DNA of 64,000 nt, from NCBI GenBank assembly GCA_020637855.1, contig JACKJR010000002.1, forward strand, positions 248,001 to 312,000. Direction: 5' to 3'. Position 1 is the stretch's first letter, and the number at the start of each line of letters is the position of its first letter. Of the stretch, positions 35,895 through 45,215 are shown piece by piece. Source of the stretch: Rhodobiaceae bacterium. Lineage in GTDB: Bacteria; Pseudomonadota; Alphaproteobacteria; Rhizobiales; Tepidamorphaceae. Both the position numbers and the translations under genes were made by a program. The notes beneath the pieces were generated by a model. The model was not told the DNA's origin, searched no databases, and was given only the letters and a program-made list of their open reading frames with translations.

Positions 35895-37379
35895 TTATTC
35901 TTCCAGCGGCAGGACGATGAAGCGGCCGTCACCCTTGCCATTGCCGACAAAGACGAGAGCGGACTTCGAACCGCGCTCGCGCATGGCGGAAATCTGCGCG
36001 GTGACATCCTCGGGCGCATAGACCTGCTCCTGTCCCACGCGCATGATGATGTCGCCTTCCTTGATTTGGCGCTCGGCGGCCGGGCTGCCTTCTTCAACGG
36101 AAAGCACCACGACGCCTTCGACATCGGCCTCGATGCCATATTTCTCGCGCGCTTCGTCGGTTATTTCCCCCAGTTCCAGGCCGAAAGCGTTCACCACCGG
36201 CTGAACCGAACCATCGCCATCGTTGGCGGGGGTATCATCACTGGAGGACTGGCTGGCACCATCAGCCTCTTCAAGCCGGCCAAGCGTAATGGCCAGTGTC
36301 TGTTTTTCTCCATCGCGCAGGACAATGACATTCGTTTCAGAACCCACCAGGGTGTCCGCAACGATGCGCGACAGTTCGCGGTATTCGCCGATCGCCTTGC
36401 CGTCGAATTCAAGGATGATATCGCCGGTCTTGATTCCGGCTGAATCCGCCGGGCCATCCGGGCTGACGCCCGCAACGAGCGCGCCCGACGCCTTTTCCAT
36501 GCCAAGGCTTTCAGCGATCTCGTCGGTCACGGCCTGAATACGCACGCCGATATAGCCGCGCCGTGTCTCGCCGAACGCAACCAGTTGGTCGATGACGCGG
36601 CTGGCGACCTTGGAGGGGATCGAAAAGCCGATACCGATCGAGCCGCCAGACGGTGAAATGATTGCCGTGTTGATGCCGACAACCTTGCCGTCCATGTTGA
36701 ACAGCGGCCCGCCGGAATTGCCCCGATTGATGGCCGCATCTGTCTGGATGAAGCTGTCATAGGGGCCTGCGTTGATGTTGCGGTTCATCGCCGAGACGAT
36801 GCCGGTGGTCACTGAACCGCCAAGTCCGAACGGATTGCCGATCGCCAGCACCCAGTCGCCGATTCTCAGCGTCTCGGAATCACCGAACTCGACGAATGCC
36901 AGATCCTTGTCCGCCTTGACCTGAAGCACCGCAAGGTCGGTCTTGGTATCACGGCCGATCAGTTCGGCCTCGAGCTTCGAACCATCGCTGAAGTTCACGA
37001 TGATCTCGTCGGCATCGGCGATGACGTGGTTGTTGGTGACGATGATGCCGCTCTTGTCGATCACAAAACCGGACCCGAGCGAATTGACCTTGCGCGGCCG
37101 GCCCTTGTCCTGGTTCTTGTCGAAGAACTCCTTGAAGAACTCCTCGAACGGCGATCCCGGCGGCAGATCGGGCATCGGCACGTTGCCCGTGCCCTGCACG
37201 GTCTGCGAGGTGGAAATGTTGACCACCGCGTCGAGCAGGCCCTCAGCCACGTCAGCGACCGATTCCGGTCCGCGCGCTTGCGCCATCTCAGGCAGGGCTG
37301 CGACGGTCCCGCCCAGGCAAAGGATTGCAGCAAGGGTCACACCACGCATGGCGGACAGGCTGAAGAACTTCGGCATCAT
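35895..37379 (-). CDS. degP: Do/HtrA family periplasmic serine protease
   Basis: 494 residues from ATG 37379, which follows AGGAG; the longer frame to 37430 overlaps DUF2065 and is not needed. Signal peptide to about residue 36. The protease triad is H118 (TNNHVIA), D148 (KTDLAVL) and S222 (GNSGGPL), followed by two PDZ domains. It degrades or refolds misfolded periplasmic proteins. It lies at the end of the thyA-folA-hflKC cluster; family members in this position are often called DegP, DegQ or MucD. Confidence 0.95.
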   Translation of the reverse strand: MMPKFFSLSAMRGVTLAAILCLGGTVAALPEMAQARGPESVADVAEGLLDAVVNISTSQTVQGTGNVPMPDLPPGSPFEEFFKEFFDKNQDKGRPRKVNSLGSGFVIDKSGIIVTNNHVIADADEIIVNFSDGSKLEAELIGRDTKTDLAVLQVKADKDLAFVEFGDSETLRIGDWVLAIGNPFGLGGSVTTGIVSAMNRNINAGPYDSFIQTDAAINRGNSGGPLFNMDGKVVGINTAIISPSGGSIGIGFSIPSKVASRVIDQLVAFGETRRGYIGVRIQAVTDEIAESLGMEKASGALVAGVSPDGPADSAGIKTGDIILEFDGKAIGEYRELSRIVADTLVGSETNVIVLRDGEKQTLAITLGRLEEADGASQSSSDDTPANDGDGSVQPVVNAFGLELGEITDEAREKYGIEADVEGVVVLSVEEGSPAAERQIKEGDIIMRVGQEQVYAPEDVTAQISAMRERGSKSALVFVGNGKGDGRFIVLPLEE

Positions 37380-37426
37380 ACTCGATCGCTCCTGCGGCGG
37401 ATTCACTTCAGATAACAGATACCGCG

Positions 37427-37615
37427 TCATGCGCCGCGGACAATCCAGACAATGATCACACCGATAATGGCAGCCGCAAGGCCGCCGACGCGTAATGCGC
37501 CATCAGACAGCAGCGGCAACTGCTCTGCCATACGCCTCACCACGCCGGGGGCCAATGCGTAGAGCATGCCTTCAATGCACAGCACCAGTCCGATGGCGAC
37601 AAGGAAATCACTCAT
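37427..37615 (-). CDS. DUF2065 family small membrane protein (YjeT-like)
   Basis: 62 residues with two hydrophobic helices. The sequence MSDFLVAIGLVLCIEGMLYAL is the DUF2065 hallmark. In many proteobacteria, as here, it follows hflC by less than 100 bp on the same strand. Its function is unknown; the position suggests membrane protein quality control. Confidence 0.9.
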   Translation of the reverse strand: MSDFLVAIGLVLCIEGMLYALAPGVVRRMAEQLPLLSDGALRVGGLAAAIIGVIIVWIVRGA

Positions 37616-37678
37616 TTCGGCGACATCACGAGATAGGCCGCCCGCATCGCGGACGGCCTGTCATATCATTTCCGCGCA

Positions 37679-38581
37679 TTACTGCGCCGGAGCAGCCGGT
37701 GGCGTAGGCAACCCCTTGCCGGCGGAATTGCCGAAATAGCGGAAGAACTCGCTCTTGGGGCTCAGCACCATCCGCGTATCGCCCGAGGCAATGCCGGCTT
37801 CATAGGCCTGCATCGACCGGTAGAAGCTGAAGAACTCCGGATCCTTGCCATAGGCTTCGGCGAAGATATTGGCGCGGGCGGCGTCGCCATCACCACGCAA
37901 TTCTTCCGATTCCCGGTTAGCTTCGGCGATAATCACCGTTGCGGTACGATCAGCGCGCGAACGGATACGGCGTGCGGCTTCCTCGCCCTCGGCGCGGATT
38001 TCGGCTGCCTCGCGCTGACGTGCGGTCTGCATGCGCGAATAGATCGCCTGGCTGTTGGCCTCCGGCAAATCGGCGCGGCGGATACGCACATCGACGATGT
38101 CGATGCCGAACTTCTCCGCCTCGTCGTCCATCTGCTGGCGGATGCGCAGCATCAGGTCGGGACGGTCGTCACGGACAACGGCGGTGAAGCTCGCTTCGCC
38201 GAGTACACGGCGCACGGCCGAGTTGAGCAGCGTCGACAGCCGCGAATTGGCGATCCCGACGGTGCCCACCGACTGGTAGAACCTGAGCGAGTTCTCGATG
38301 CGGTAGCGCGCGAAGGCATCGACCACGAGACGCTTCTGGTCCGCCGCGATGACTTCCTGAGCAGGCGAATCGAGGTCGAGAATGCGCCGGTCGAAGAACA
38401 CCACGTTCTGGACGAACGGAATCTTCCACGCCAGGCCCGGCTCGGAAATCTGACGCTTGGTTTCACCGAACTGCAGGACCAGCGCCTGCTGGGTCTGATG
38501 GACGGTGAAAAGCGCGTTGTAGAGAATGAAGACGGCTGCTGCCACGATCAGCAGGAGCCCGCCGAGAAACGACTTGCTCAT
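37679..38581 (-). CDS. hflC: FtsH protease modulator HflC
   Basis: 300 residues. One N-terminal membrane helix (GGLLLIVAAAVFILYNALF) is followed by a band-7/SPFH domain (VHQTQQALVLQFGE) and a coiled coil rich in Arg, Ala and Glu. With HflK it forms the cage around FtsH in the inner membrane. The start overlaps the hflK stop by 4 bp. Confidence 0.96.
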   Translation of the reverse strand: MSKSFLGGLLLIVAAAVFILYNALFTVHQTQQALVLQFGETKRQISEPGLAWKIPFVQNVVFFDRRILDLDSPAQEVIAADQKRLVVDAFARYRIENSLRFYQSVGTVGIANSRLSTLLNSAVRRVLGEASFTAVVRDDRPDLMLRIRQQMDDEAEKFGIDIVDVRIRRADLPEANSQAIYSRMQTARQREAAEIRAEGEEAARRIRSRADRTATVIIAEANRESEELRGDGDAARANIFAEAYGKDPEFFSFYRSMQAYEAGIASGDTRMVLSPKSEFFRYFGNSAGKGLPTPPAAPAQ

Positions 38582-39687
38582 TGCTTGTTTCCTCCACGCG
38601 TCAGTTCGTTGAGCGGCAGATATGGCACGACACCGCCGCCACCGCCTGCATTCTCATCGATGATGATCTTGTCCGTGCCGCCGAAGATGCGCTCCATGGT
38701 TTCAAGGAACATGCGCTCGCGCGTCACTTCCGGCGCCTTGCGGTATTCCTCGTAGACCTTGGAGAAACGGTCGGCCTGACCGCGCGACTCCGCCACCGTG
38801 CGGTCGCGATAGGCATTTGCGGCCTCCAGAATGCGGGCGGCTTCACCGCGCGCTTCCGGAACGACCCGGTTGGCGTAGGTCTGCGCCTCGTTCTGCAAAC
38901 GCTCCTGGTCAGCGCGCGCCGCCTGAACGTCGCGGAACGCGTCGATCACCTGGCTTGGCGGATCGACCGACTGCATCTGCACCTGGGTGATCGAGATACC
39001 CGACTTGTAGTCGTCAAGGGTCGCCTGCATCAGTTCCTGCACGGCAACTTCCGTCGGGCGGCGGTCGGTCAGGATCGGGGCGAGATTGTTCTTGCCGATC
39101 ACCTCGCGCATGGCGCTTTCGGCCACCGCCTTCACGGTCGATTCCGGGTTCTGGATGTTGAACAGGAAATCGCCGGCGTTCGAAATCACCCAGAACACGG
39201 TGAAGTCGACATCGACGATATTCTCGTCGCCGGTCAGCATCAGGCTTTCTTCCGGAACGTCCTGCACGCGCGTTGCGCGGGTGCGTTCCTCGAAACCGCG
39301 CATGCCGACCTCGATGCGGTTGACGCGCGTCACCTTCGGCGTCAGTGCCGTTTCGATCGGCCATGGCAAATGATAGTTCAGACCCGGCTGCGTCTGCTCG
39401 ACATACTTGCCGAAGCGCAGCACGACGCCCTGCTCGTCCGGCTGGACACGATAGAAGCCGGTCAGCAGCCACACGACCACGAGCAGCAAAAGCAGCAGGA
39501 TATATCCCTTGCCGCCGACGCTGCCGCCACCGGGCATCACGTTCTTGATGCGCTCCTGGCTCTTGCGCAGGATTTCCTCAAGGTCGGGCGGCTGTCCGCC
39601 GCCGCCACCTGATCCTCCCGGGGGCGGGCTACCCCATGGGCCGCCATTGTTGCCCTTCCAGCCACCACCCTGATTGCTCCAAGGCAT
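38578..39687 (-). CDS. hflK: FtsH protease modulator HflK
   Basis: 369 residues. A Gly/Pro-rich, disordered N-terminus (residues 1-35) is followed by one membrane helix (GYILLLLLLVVVWLL, near 65) and an SPFH domain (VQPDEQGVVLRFGKY). It pairs with HflC, whose gene overlaps its stop codon. folA ends 140 bp upstream, leaving room for a promoter. Confidence 0.96.
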   Translation of the reverse strand: MPWSNQGGGWKGNNGGPWGSPPPGGSGGGGGQPPDLEEILRKSQERIKNVMPGGGSVGGKGYILLLLLLVVVWLLTGFYRVQPDEQGVVLRFGKYVEQTQPGLNYHLPWPIETALTPKVTRVNRIEVGMRGFEERTRATRVQDVPEESLMLTGDENIVDVDFTVFWVISNAGDFLFNIQNPESTVKAVAESAMREVIGKNNLAPILTDRRPTEVAVQELMQATLDDYKSGISITQVQMQSVDPPSQVIDAFRDVQAARADQERLQNEAQTYANRVVPEARGEAARILEAANAYRDRTVAESRGQADRFSKVYEEYRKAPEVTRERMFLETMERIFGGTDKIIIDENAGGGGGVVPYLPLNELTRGGNKQ

Positions 39688-39827
39688 ATGTTTTCCTCGT
39701 CTCGTGGGAAAGCAGGCTCAAGATATGTCCTGCGTTCAAATGGTTGCGCGCGGTTATAGGCCACGTATCGGCCCCTTTCAACGCGCGTTCGCCGTCACTT
39801 GGGACTTGGTATACCGAGCCTGACCTG

Positions 39828-40342
39828 TCAACGCCGCACGAAGGTTATTGCCGAAAATGCCGCATCGTCTTTTTCGCCTTTCGCGAAATCCTCGCGCGAG
39901 GCGATTTTCCATTGTGCCGGATCAAGCGGCGGGAAAAAGGCGTCACCGTCAGGTTCCATGTCTATTTCATTGATGTGGATAACGTCGGCGGCATCGAGTG
40001 TCTGGCGGAAGATCTCCTCCCCGCCGATCACCATGACCGAATCTGCACCACACTTTCGGGCGAGATCGCGGGCAACCTCCAGCCCTTCATCGACGGAAGC
40101 CGCAACGTGCACGCCCTCGTGAGTGAAATCCGTATCGCGGGTGATGATCACATTGTCGCGCCCGTCCAGCGGCTTGCCGATCGACTGGAACGTCTTGCGC
40201 CCCATCAGCACCGGCTTGCCCATGGTCAGCTTGCGGAACTGTTTCAGGTCGCCGGGGATGCGCCATGGCAGCCCACCGTCCTTACCGATGACGCCGTTCT
40301 TCGCGACCGCGACAGCGAACGCGATTGCGATCTTCTTCTCCG

Positions 40343-40346
<4 letters not shown>
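39828..40346 (-). CDS. folA: Dihydrofolate reductase
   Basis: 172 residues. The N-terminal VAKNGVIGKDGGLPWRIPGDLKQF contains the substrate Asp and NADPH loop, followed by MGRKTFQSIG. It reduces dihydrofolate produced by thymidylate synthase. Its start overlaps the end of thyA by 4 bp, so the coupled enzymes are coexpressed. Confidence 0.97.
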
Positions 40347-41137
<791 letters not shown>

Positions 41138-41209
41138 GGCGGCTCGGGCCGGTCTTGAGAGAATCAGAGTCTAATCGGCGGACTTTACCGCATCCTTTCT
41201 GATATTGAA

Positions 41210-41241
41210 CGCAAACGGCCCGCGCCAGGGCACGGGCCGTT
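41210..41241 (-). terminator. Hairpin between the DUF2853 gene and thyA
   Basis: AACGGCCCG (41214-41222) pairs with CGGGCCGTT (41233-41241), 24 bp after the DUF2853 stop. The following sequence TTTGCGTTC has only a short T-run, so it is a moderate terminator at best. Confidence 0.5.
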
Positions 41242-41264
41242 GAAAATCCGCAAGTCCGTCTGTG

Positions 41265-41582
41265 TCAGAGCGAACCGAGCTTGCCGAACTTCTCGGCCAG
41301 CAGATAGTAGACCGTCGCGCGGCCCTTCATGCGGTCGGCCTTCATCGCTTCCATGACCTCGGCAATACCGGCATCGAGCTTGTCGTCGCCGCTTAAGCCC
41401 AGCTTCTTCTTCAGCCAGCTTTCACGCACGGTCTCAAGCTCGGAGGGATCCGTTGCCGCCACATAGGCCGAATCGCGGTTACGCAGGGCGATACCGAGAT
41501 ATTTCACGATCTTGTCTGCCGCGGCCTCGTCCACCTTGGTGTATTTTGCGATGTCTTCGTAGTGCTTGCTGTTGTCGGCCAT
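41265..41582 (-). CDS. DUF2853 family protein
   Basis: 105 residues from ATG 41582, which is preceded by GGGAAGG; the open frame continues to 41663 without a better start. It is helical and soluble, with YAKYTK-like N-terminus and KKLGLSGDDKLDAGIAEVMEAMK, matching small DUF2853 proteins of unknown function. It lies 127 bp upstream of thyA on the same strand, with a hairpin in between. Confidence 0.8.
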   Translation of the reverse strand: MADNSKHYEDIAKYTKVDEAAADKIVKYLGIALRNRDSAYVAATDPSELETVRESWLKKKLGLSGDDKLDAGIAEVMEAMKADRMKGRATVYYLLAEKFGKLGSL

Positions 41583-41725
41583 TGCTGCCTTCCCCTCCTC
41601 GACCGGGCGGCGCGAAATGTCCGCCCTGTGTTTCAAAGCCGGATGCCCGTACGGCACCTTCAATACGCTTCTATACCATAGCGTGCGCGCCTTGAACCTT
41701 TTCTTGCCCGTTACGGGCCATGCGT

Positions 41726-42112
41726 TCAGTCCAGAACCGCCGTCACCTCGATTTCCACCTTCCAGGCCGGCTCCATGAGGGGAGCGACCACCACGGTGGA
41801 TGCCGGCTTGTGGGGGACGTATTTGTCGCGGATGGTGCGGAAAACCGGTGTGTTTGCCTGCGAATCGATGAACGCGTTCATCCGCGCGATGGAATGCAGA
41901 CCGCCACCCTGGCTTTTCAATATCCTTTCCACATTAGCCCAGGCCAGTTCGCACTGCTCGGCGAAGTCCGTTGGCATCGAGCCGTCCATTGCAACCCCAA
42001 CCTGCCCCGACACCAGCACGATGCGCCCACCGGTGATCACCGCGCCATGGCTGTAGTTGGCCGCCGGCGGCGGCGTTCCGTCCGGATTGAACACTTCAAA
42101 AGGCATATTCAC
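41726..42112 (-). CDS. RidA/YjgF family protein
   Basis: 128 residues. The trimeric RidA fold is recognisable from SGQVGVAMDGSMPTDFAEQ, the long helix LAWANVERILKSQG and the C-terminal KVEIEVTAVLD. In place of the catalytic Arg segment of RidA proper (usually near residue 105) it has ASTVVVAPLMEPAWKVE, without a clear Arg. This places it in one of the less characterised Rid subgroups rather than the imine deaminase group. An ATG 6 bp later is also possible. Confidence 0.88.
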   Translation of the reverse strand: MNMPFEVFNPDGTPPPAANYSHGAVITGGRIVLVSGQVGVAMDGSMPTDFAEQCELAWANVERILKSQGGGLHSIARMNAFIDSQANTPVFRTIRDKYVPHKPASTVVVAPLMEPAWKVEIEVTAVLD

Positions 42113-42188
42113 ATCTCCTCCGGGGTGAGTTGAACCGGGCTGTTAAACGGTTACGCGCCCCCGTCTTTTCGCAGCCTCAATTACACAC

Positions 42189-42194
42189 TATATT
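42189..42194 (+). promoter_or_regulatory. -10 element of the tmRNA promoter
   Basis: TATATT fits a sigma-70 -10 box and would place the transcript start near 42201, just before the acceptor piece. The -35 region (TTTTCG, 17 bp upstream) is weak. Confidence 0.45.
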
Positions 42195-42200
42195 GCGTGT

Positions 42201-42520
42201 TGCCGGTTTCGGCCGGCTATGGCGATACAGGATAGTCGTAATAAACCTATCGGACCCGGGGGCGGTACCCGGCGCCTCCACCAAAACCCAGGGATCAGAG
42301 CTGGGCTTTGGCGGGGGCGAAACAGGATCGACGAGGGTGTAAAGGGCTGGTCTTCGCTCGGCATGGTACCACCGTCATCGGGCCAAACCTATAGTTGCGA
42401 ATGACAACTATGCTCCGGTTGCTCAGGCTGCGTAAGGCAGTTTGAAACACCGAAATTAAGCCCTGACGGTTAGCCCCGTCAGGCGGGGTTCCGGGGCACC
42501 TGGCAACAGAAGCCCCACCT
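42201..42520 (+). ncRNA. ssrA: tmRNA, circularly permuted two-piece type
   Basis: The acceptor piece ends in GGCGCCTCCACCA with CCA at 42281-42283, preceded by a T-arm-like CCGGG/CCCGG stem. An internal segment (42284-42312) follows and is presumably processed out. The coding piece starts at 42313 with GGGGGCGAAACAGG, whose first bases pair with CGCCTCC of the acceptor end. The tag frame at 42397-42435 reads ANDNYAPVAQAA then TAA, with GCG as resume codon. Downstream helices (CTGACGG/CCGTCAG and others) complete the RNA. Both outer ends are estimates. Permuted two-piece tmRNA is known from alphaproteobacteria. Confidence 0.92.
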
Positions 42521-42691
42521 ACCTCCCCAAAGCACCCGCAGTGACCGGGACCGGCCTCGAGCGTGAGGCGAAAAGTCACGTTTTTGCACCGGCACATCGC
42601 GAAACCCTTGACGCAAGGCCTTTGCGGGGACAACCCTTGTCGTCGCGCGGCGATAACGACCCTTTTGCCGTATCGCTGCACTGGAGACTGG

Positions 42692-43222
42692 ATGGTCATG
42701 GCCAAGGATTACATACGTTACGATCTGCTGGCGCAGGAAGCGCTGCGCGGTGTCGTGCGTCAAGTGCTGACATCCGCTGCACAGCAAGGCCTGCCCGGCG
42801 ATCACCATTTCTACATCTCCATCGACACGACCGCGCCCGGCGTCATCATTTCAGACCGGCTGCGCGGCGACTATCCCAGCGAGATGACCGTTATCCTGCA
42901 GCATCAGTTCTGGGACCTGGAAGTCGATGATGCCGGCTTCTCGGTCACGCTTTCCTTTGGCGGCAATCCCGAACGCCTCATCATTCCCTATGATGCGATC
43001 AAGGGTTTCTTCGACCCGAGCGTCCAGTTCGGCCTCGAATTCGTTACCGACGAGGATGCAGCCGAGGAAACGCCGGCCGCCGATCTTCCGCTTGCCGCGG
43101 CTGAGGCAGAAGACGCCGCCGTGCCGGAAACACCGGACAGCGAAGGCCCGGGCGGAGAGACTGCGGAACCAGCCGATGGCGCGACCGTCGTGTCGCTCGA
43201 CGCATTCCGCAAGAAGGGCTGA
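42692..43222 (+). CDS. sspB: SspB-like ClpXP adaptor for ssrA-tagged proteins
   Basis: 176 residues from ATG 42692, with GGAG 6 bp upstream; ATG 42698 is the alternative. The N-terminal dimer and tag-binding domain (YIRYDLLAQEALRGVVRQVL, HHFYISIDTTAPGV, LIIPYDAIKGFFDPS) matches SspB-alpha. A long acidic linker (about 120-165) leads to the C-terminal ClpX-binding tail TVVSLDAFRKKG. It delivers proteins bearing the tmRNA tag to ClpXP. It lies only about 170 bp downstream of the tmRNA itself. Confidence 0.92.
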   Translation: MVMAKDYIRYDLLAQEALRGVVRQVLTSAAQQGLPGDHHFYISIDTTAPGVIISDRLRGDYPSEMTVILQHQFWDLEVDDAGFSVTLSFGGNPERLIIPYDAIKGFFDPSVQFGLEFVTDEDAAEETPAADLPLAAAEAEDAAVPETPDSEGPGGETAEPADGATVVSLDAFRKKG

Positions 43223-43331
43223 CGCCTCCCAAGCCATACGGCCATTGTACGACCTTTCACCGGCTTGCCCGACAGGCCATGCATGGTAGTTTGCCCCCTC
43301 GCAATCCGACCCTGAGCAAAGGCCCGTCCGA

Positions 43332-44720
43332 ATGAGCAAGACACGCACTGAAACCGATACCTTCGGCCCCATCGAAGTCGATGCCTCCCGCTATTGGGGC
43401 GCGCAGGCCCAGCGGTCGCTCGGCAATTTCAAGATCGGCTGGGAAAAACAACCTGCCCCGGTCGTGCGCGCGCTCGGCATCGTCAAGCGCGCAGCAGCCG
43501 AAGCCAACATCGCGCTCGGCAAGATGGACCCCGATATGGGCAAGGTGATCATCGCGGCCGCCCAGGAGGTGATCGAGGGCAAGCTCGACGAGCACTTCCC
43601 GCTCGTTGTCTGGCAGACCGGCTCGGGCACCCAATCGAACATGAACGCCAACGAGGTGATCTCCAACCGTGCCATCGAAATGATGGGTGGCGAGATGGGC
43701 TCCAAGAAGCCTGTCCATCCCAACGATCACGTCAACATGAGCCAGTCGTCCAACGATACCTTCCCGACCGCGATGCACATCGCCTGCGCCGAGGAAGTCG
43801 TCCACAGGCTGATCCCGGCCCTGCAGCAGCTTCGCAATGCGCTCAACGACAAGGCGCAGGCCTGGAAGGACATCATCAAGATCGGCCGCACTCATACCCA
43901 GGATGCGACACCGTTGACATTGGGGCAGGAATTTTCCGGCTACACCCAGCAGCTCACCAACGGGATTGCGCGCATCGAGGATACCCTGCCCGCGCTGATG
44001 CAGCTTGCCCAGGGCGGCACGGCGGTCGGCACCGGTCTTGCCTCGCCGATAGGATTTGCGGAAGCCGTCGCCGACAAGATCGCGGCGATCACCAAGCTGC
44101 CCTTCACCTCCGCACCCAACAAGTTCGAGGCGCTGGCCGCCCACGACGCCATGGTCTTCACCCACGGCGCGATCCACACCGTCGCCATGTCCTGTTTCAA
44201 GATCGCCAACGACATCCGCTTCCTCGGCTCGGGCCCGCGCGCAGGGCTTGGCGAACTGGCGCTGCCTGAGAACGAGCCCGGTTCCTCGATCATGCCCGGC
44301 AAGGTCAACCCGACCCAGTGCGAGGCGATGACCCAGGTCTGTGCCCATATCCACGGCAACAATGCCGCCATCGCCATGGCCGGCAGCCAGGGGCATTTCG
44401 AATTGAACGTCTTCAACCCGATGATGGCCTATAATTTCCTGCAGTCGGTACGCCTGCTGGCGGATGCCGCCGTCTCCTTCACCGACAACTGCGTCGTCGG
44501 CATCGAGCCGCGCCTCGACAACATCGAGGCCGGATTGAAGAACTCGCTGATGCTGGTGACGCCGCTGAAGGAAAAATACGGCTACGACCGCGCCGCCAAG
44601 ATCGCCAAGACCGCACACAAGAACGGCACAACGCTACGCGAGGAAGCGATCGCCGACGGCATCCCGGCGGAGGATTTCGATGCCATCGTCGTGCCGGCCA
44701 AGATGATCTCGCCAAGCTAG
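43332..44720 (+). CDS. fumC: Fumarate hydratase, class II
   Basis: 462 residues. The superfamily signature GSSIMPGKVNP is present, together with TGSGTQSNMNANEV and GRTHTQDATPLTLGQ. It interconverts fumarate and malate in the TCA cycle and needs no iron-sulfur cluster. It stands between sspB and a small DUF4169 gene on the same strand, followed by a decayed REP-like repeat. Confidence 0.97.
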   Translation: MSKTRTETDTFGPIEVDASRYWGAQAQRSLGNFKIGWEKQPAPVVRALGIVKRAAAEANIALGKMDPDMGKVIIAAAQEVIEGKLDEHFPLVVWQTGSGTQSNMNANEVISNRAIEMMGGEMGSKKPVHPNDHVNMSQSSNDTFPTAMHIACAEEVVHRLIPALQQLRNALNDKAQAWKDIIKIGRTHTQDATPLTLGQEFSGYTQQLTNGIARIEDTLPALMQLAQGGTAVGTGLASPIGFAEAVADKIAAITKLPFTSAPNKFEALAAHDAMVFTHGAIHTVAMSCFKIANDIRFLGSGPRAGLGELALPENEPGSSIMPGKVNPTQCEAMTQVCAHIHGNNAAIAMAGSQGHFELNVFNPMMAYNFLQSVRLLADAAVSFTDNCVVGIEPRLDNIEAGLKNSLMLVTPLKEKYGYDRAAKIAKTAHKNGTTLREEAIADGIPAEDFDAIVVPAKMISPS

Positions 44721-44764
44721 AGCAGATCCAGCAAGCGGCTGCCGGTTCTCCGTCCGGATTTGCG
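44721..44764. repeat. REP-like palindromic element, degenerate copy
   Basis: AGCAGATCCAG at one end and CCGTCCGGATTTGCG at the other resemble the arms of the elements at 1151 and 59324 (gcaattccagg and ccgtctggaattgcg). The dyad is imperfect, so this is probably a decayed copy. Confidence 0.5.
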
Positions 44765-44786
44765 CCAGAAAAGTTGAAGAGCCACC

Positions 44787-44981
44787 ATGGCCGACATCGT
44801 CAACCTGAACCGCTTCCGCAAGCAAAAGGCCCGCGTCGAGAAAGCGGCTCACGCGGAAGAGAACCGCGTCAGGTTCGGACGAACGAAGGCTGAGAAAGAC
44901 AAGGCCAAACGCGAAAGCGAACGCGCGGCAAAACATGTCGAGGCTCATCGCCGCGACGGCGAAGACCCGGAAGAGAACTGA
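44787..44981 (+). CDS. DUF4169 family small protein
   Basis: 64 residues, very basic and charged, beginning MADIVNLNRFRKQKARVEKAA, which is the DUF4169 signature. It is predicted to be a single long helix. The next gene, a ribbon-helix-helix protein, begins 4 bp after its stop, and the pair is common in alphaproteobacteria near fumC. Its function is unknown. Confidence 0.85.
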   Translation: MADIVNLNRFRKQKARVEKAAHAEENRVRFGRTKAEKDKAKRESERAAKHVEAHRRDGEDPEEN

Positions 44982-44985
44982 TCCA

Positions 44986-45204
44986 GTGGATGGCGACCGC
45001 GTCCGCAAGCGTTCGCTGACGCTATCCGGTCACCGGACCAGCGTTTCCCTGGAGGATGCGTTCTGGGACGCGCTCAACGACATTGCAGCCGAACGAGGCA
45101 TATCGATTACCGCGCTTGTCAACGAAGTGGATGAGGCGCGCGGCGTCACAGCCCTTTCGCAGTCTCTTCGCGCCTATGCCCTGAACTGGTACCGCAACCG
45201 CTGA
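44986..45204 (+). CDS. Ribbon-helix-helix domain protein
   Basis: 72 residues from GTG 44986 (VDGDRVRKRSLTLSG), 4 bp after the DUF4169 stop and preceded by GAAGAG; an ATG at 44935 would overlap DUF4169 by about 45 bp. The sequence GHRTSVSLEDAFWDALNDIAAERG matches the RHH_4 family of possible small DNA-binding proteins. Paired with DUF4169; targets unknown. Confidence 0.82.
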   Translation: MDGDRVRKRSLTLSGHRTSVSLEDAFWDALNDIAAERGISITALVNEVDEARGVTALSQSLRAYALNWYRNR

Positions 45205-45215
45205 TGCGGTTGACA

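Noticed and set aside
43257..44618. 453-residue open frame on the minus strand
   Set aside because: Antisense to fumC, whose signature motifs are unambiguous.
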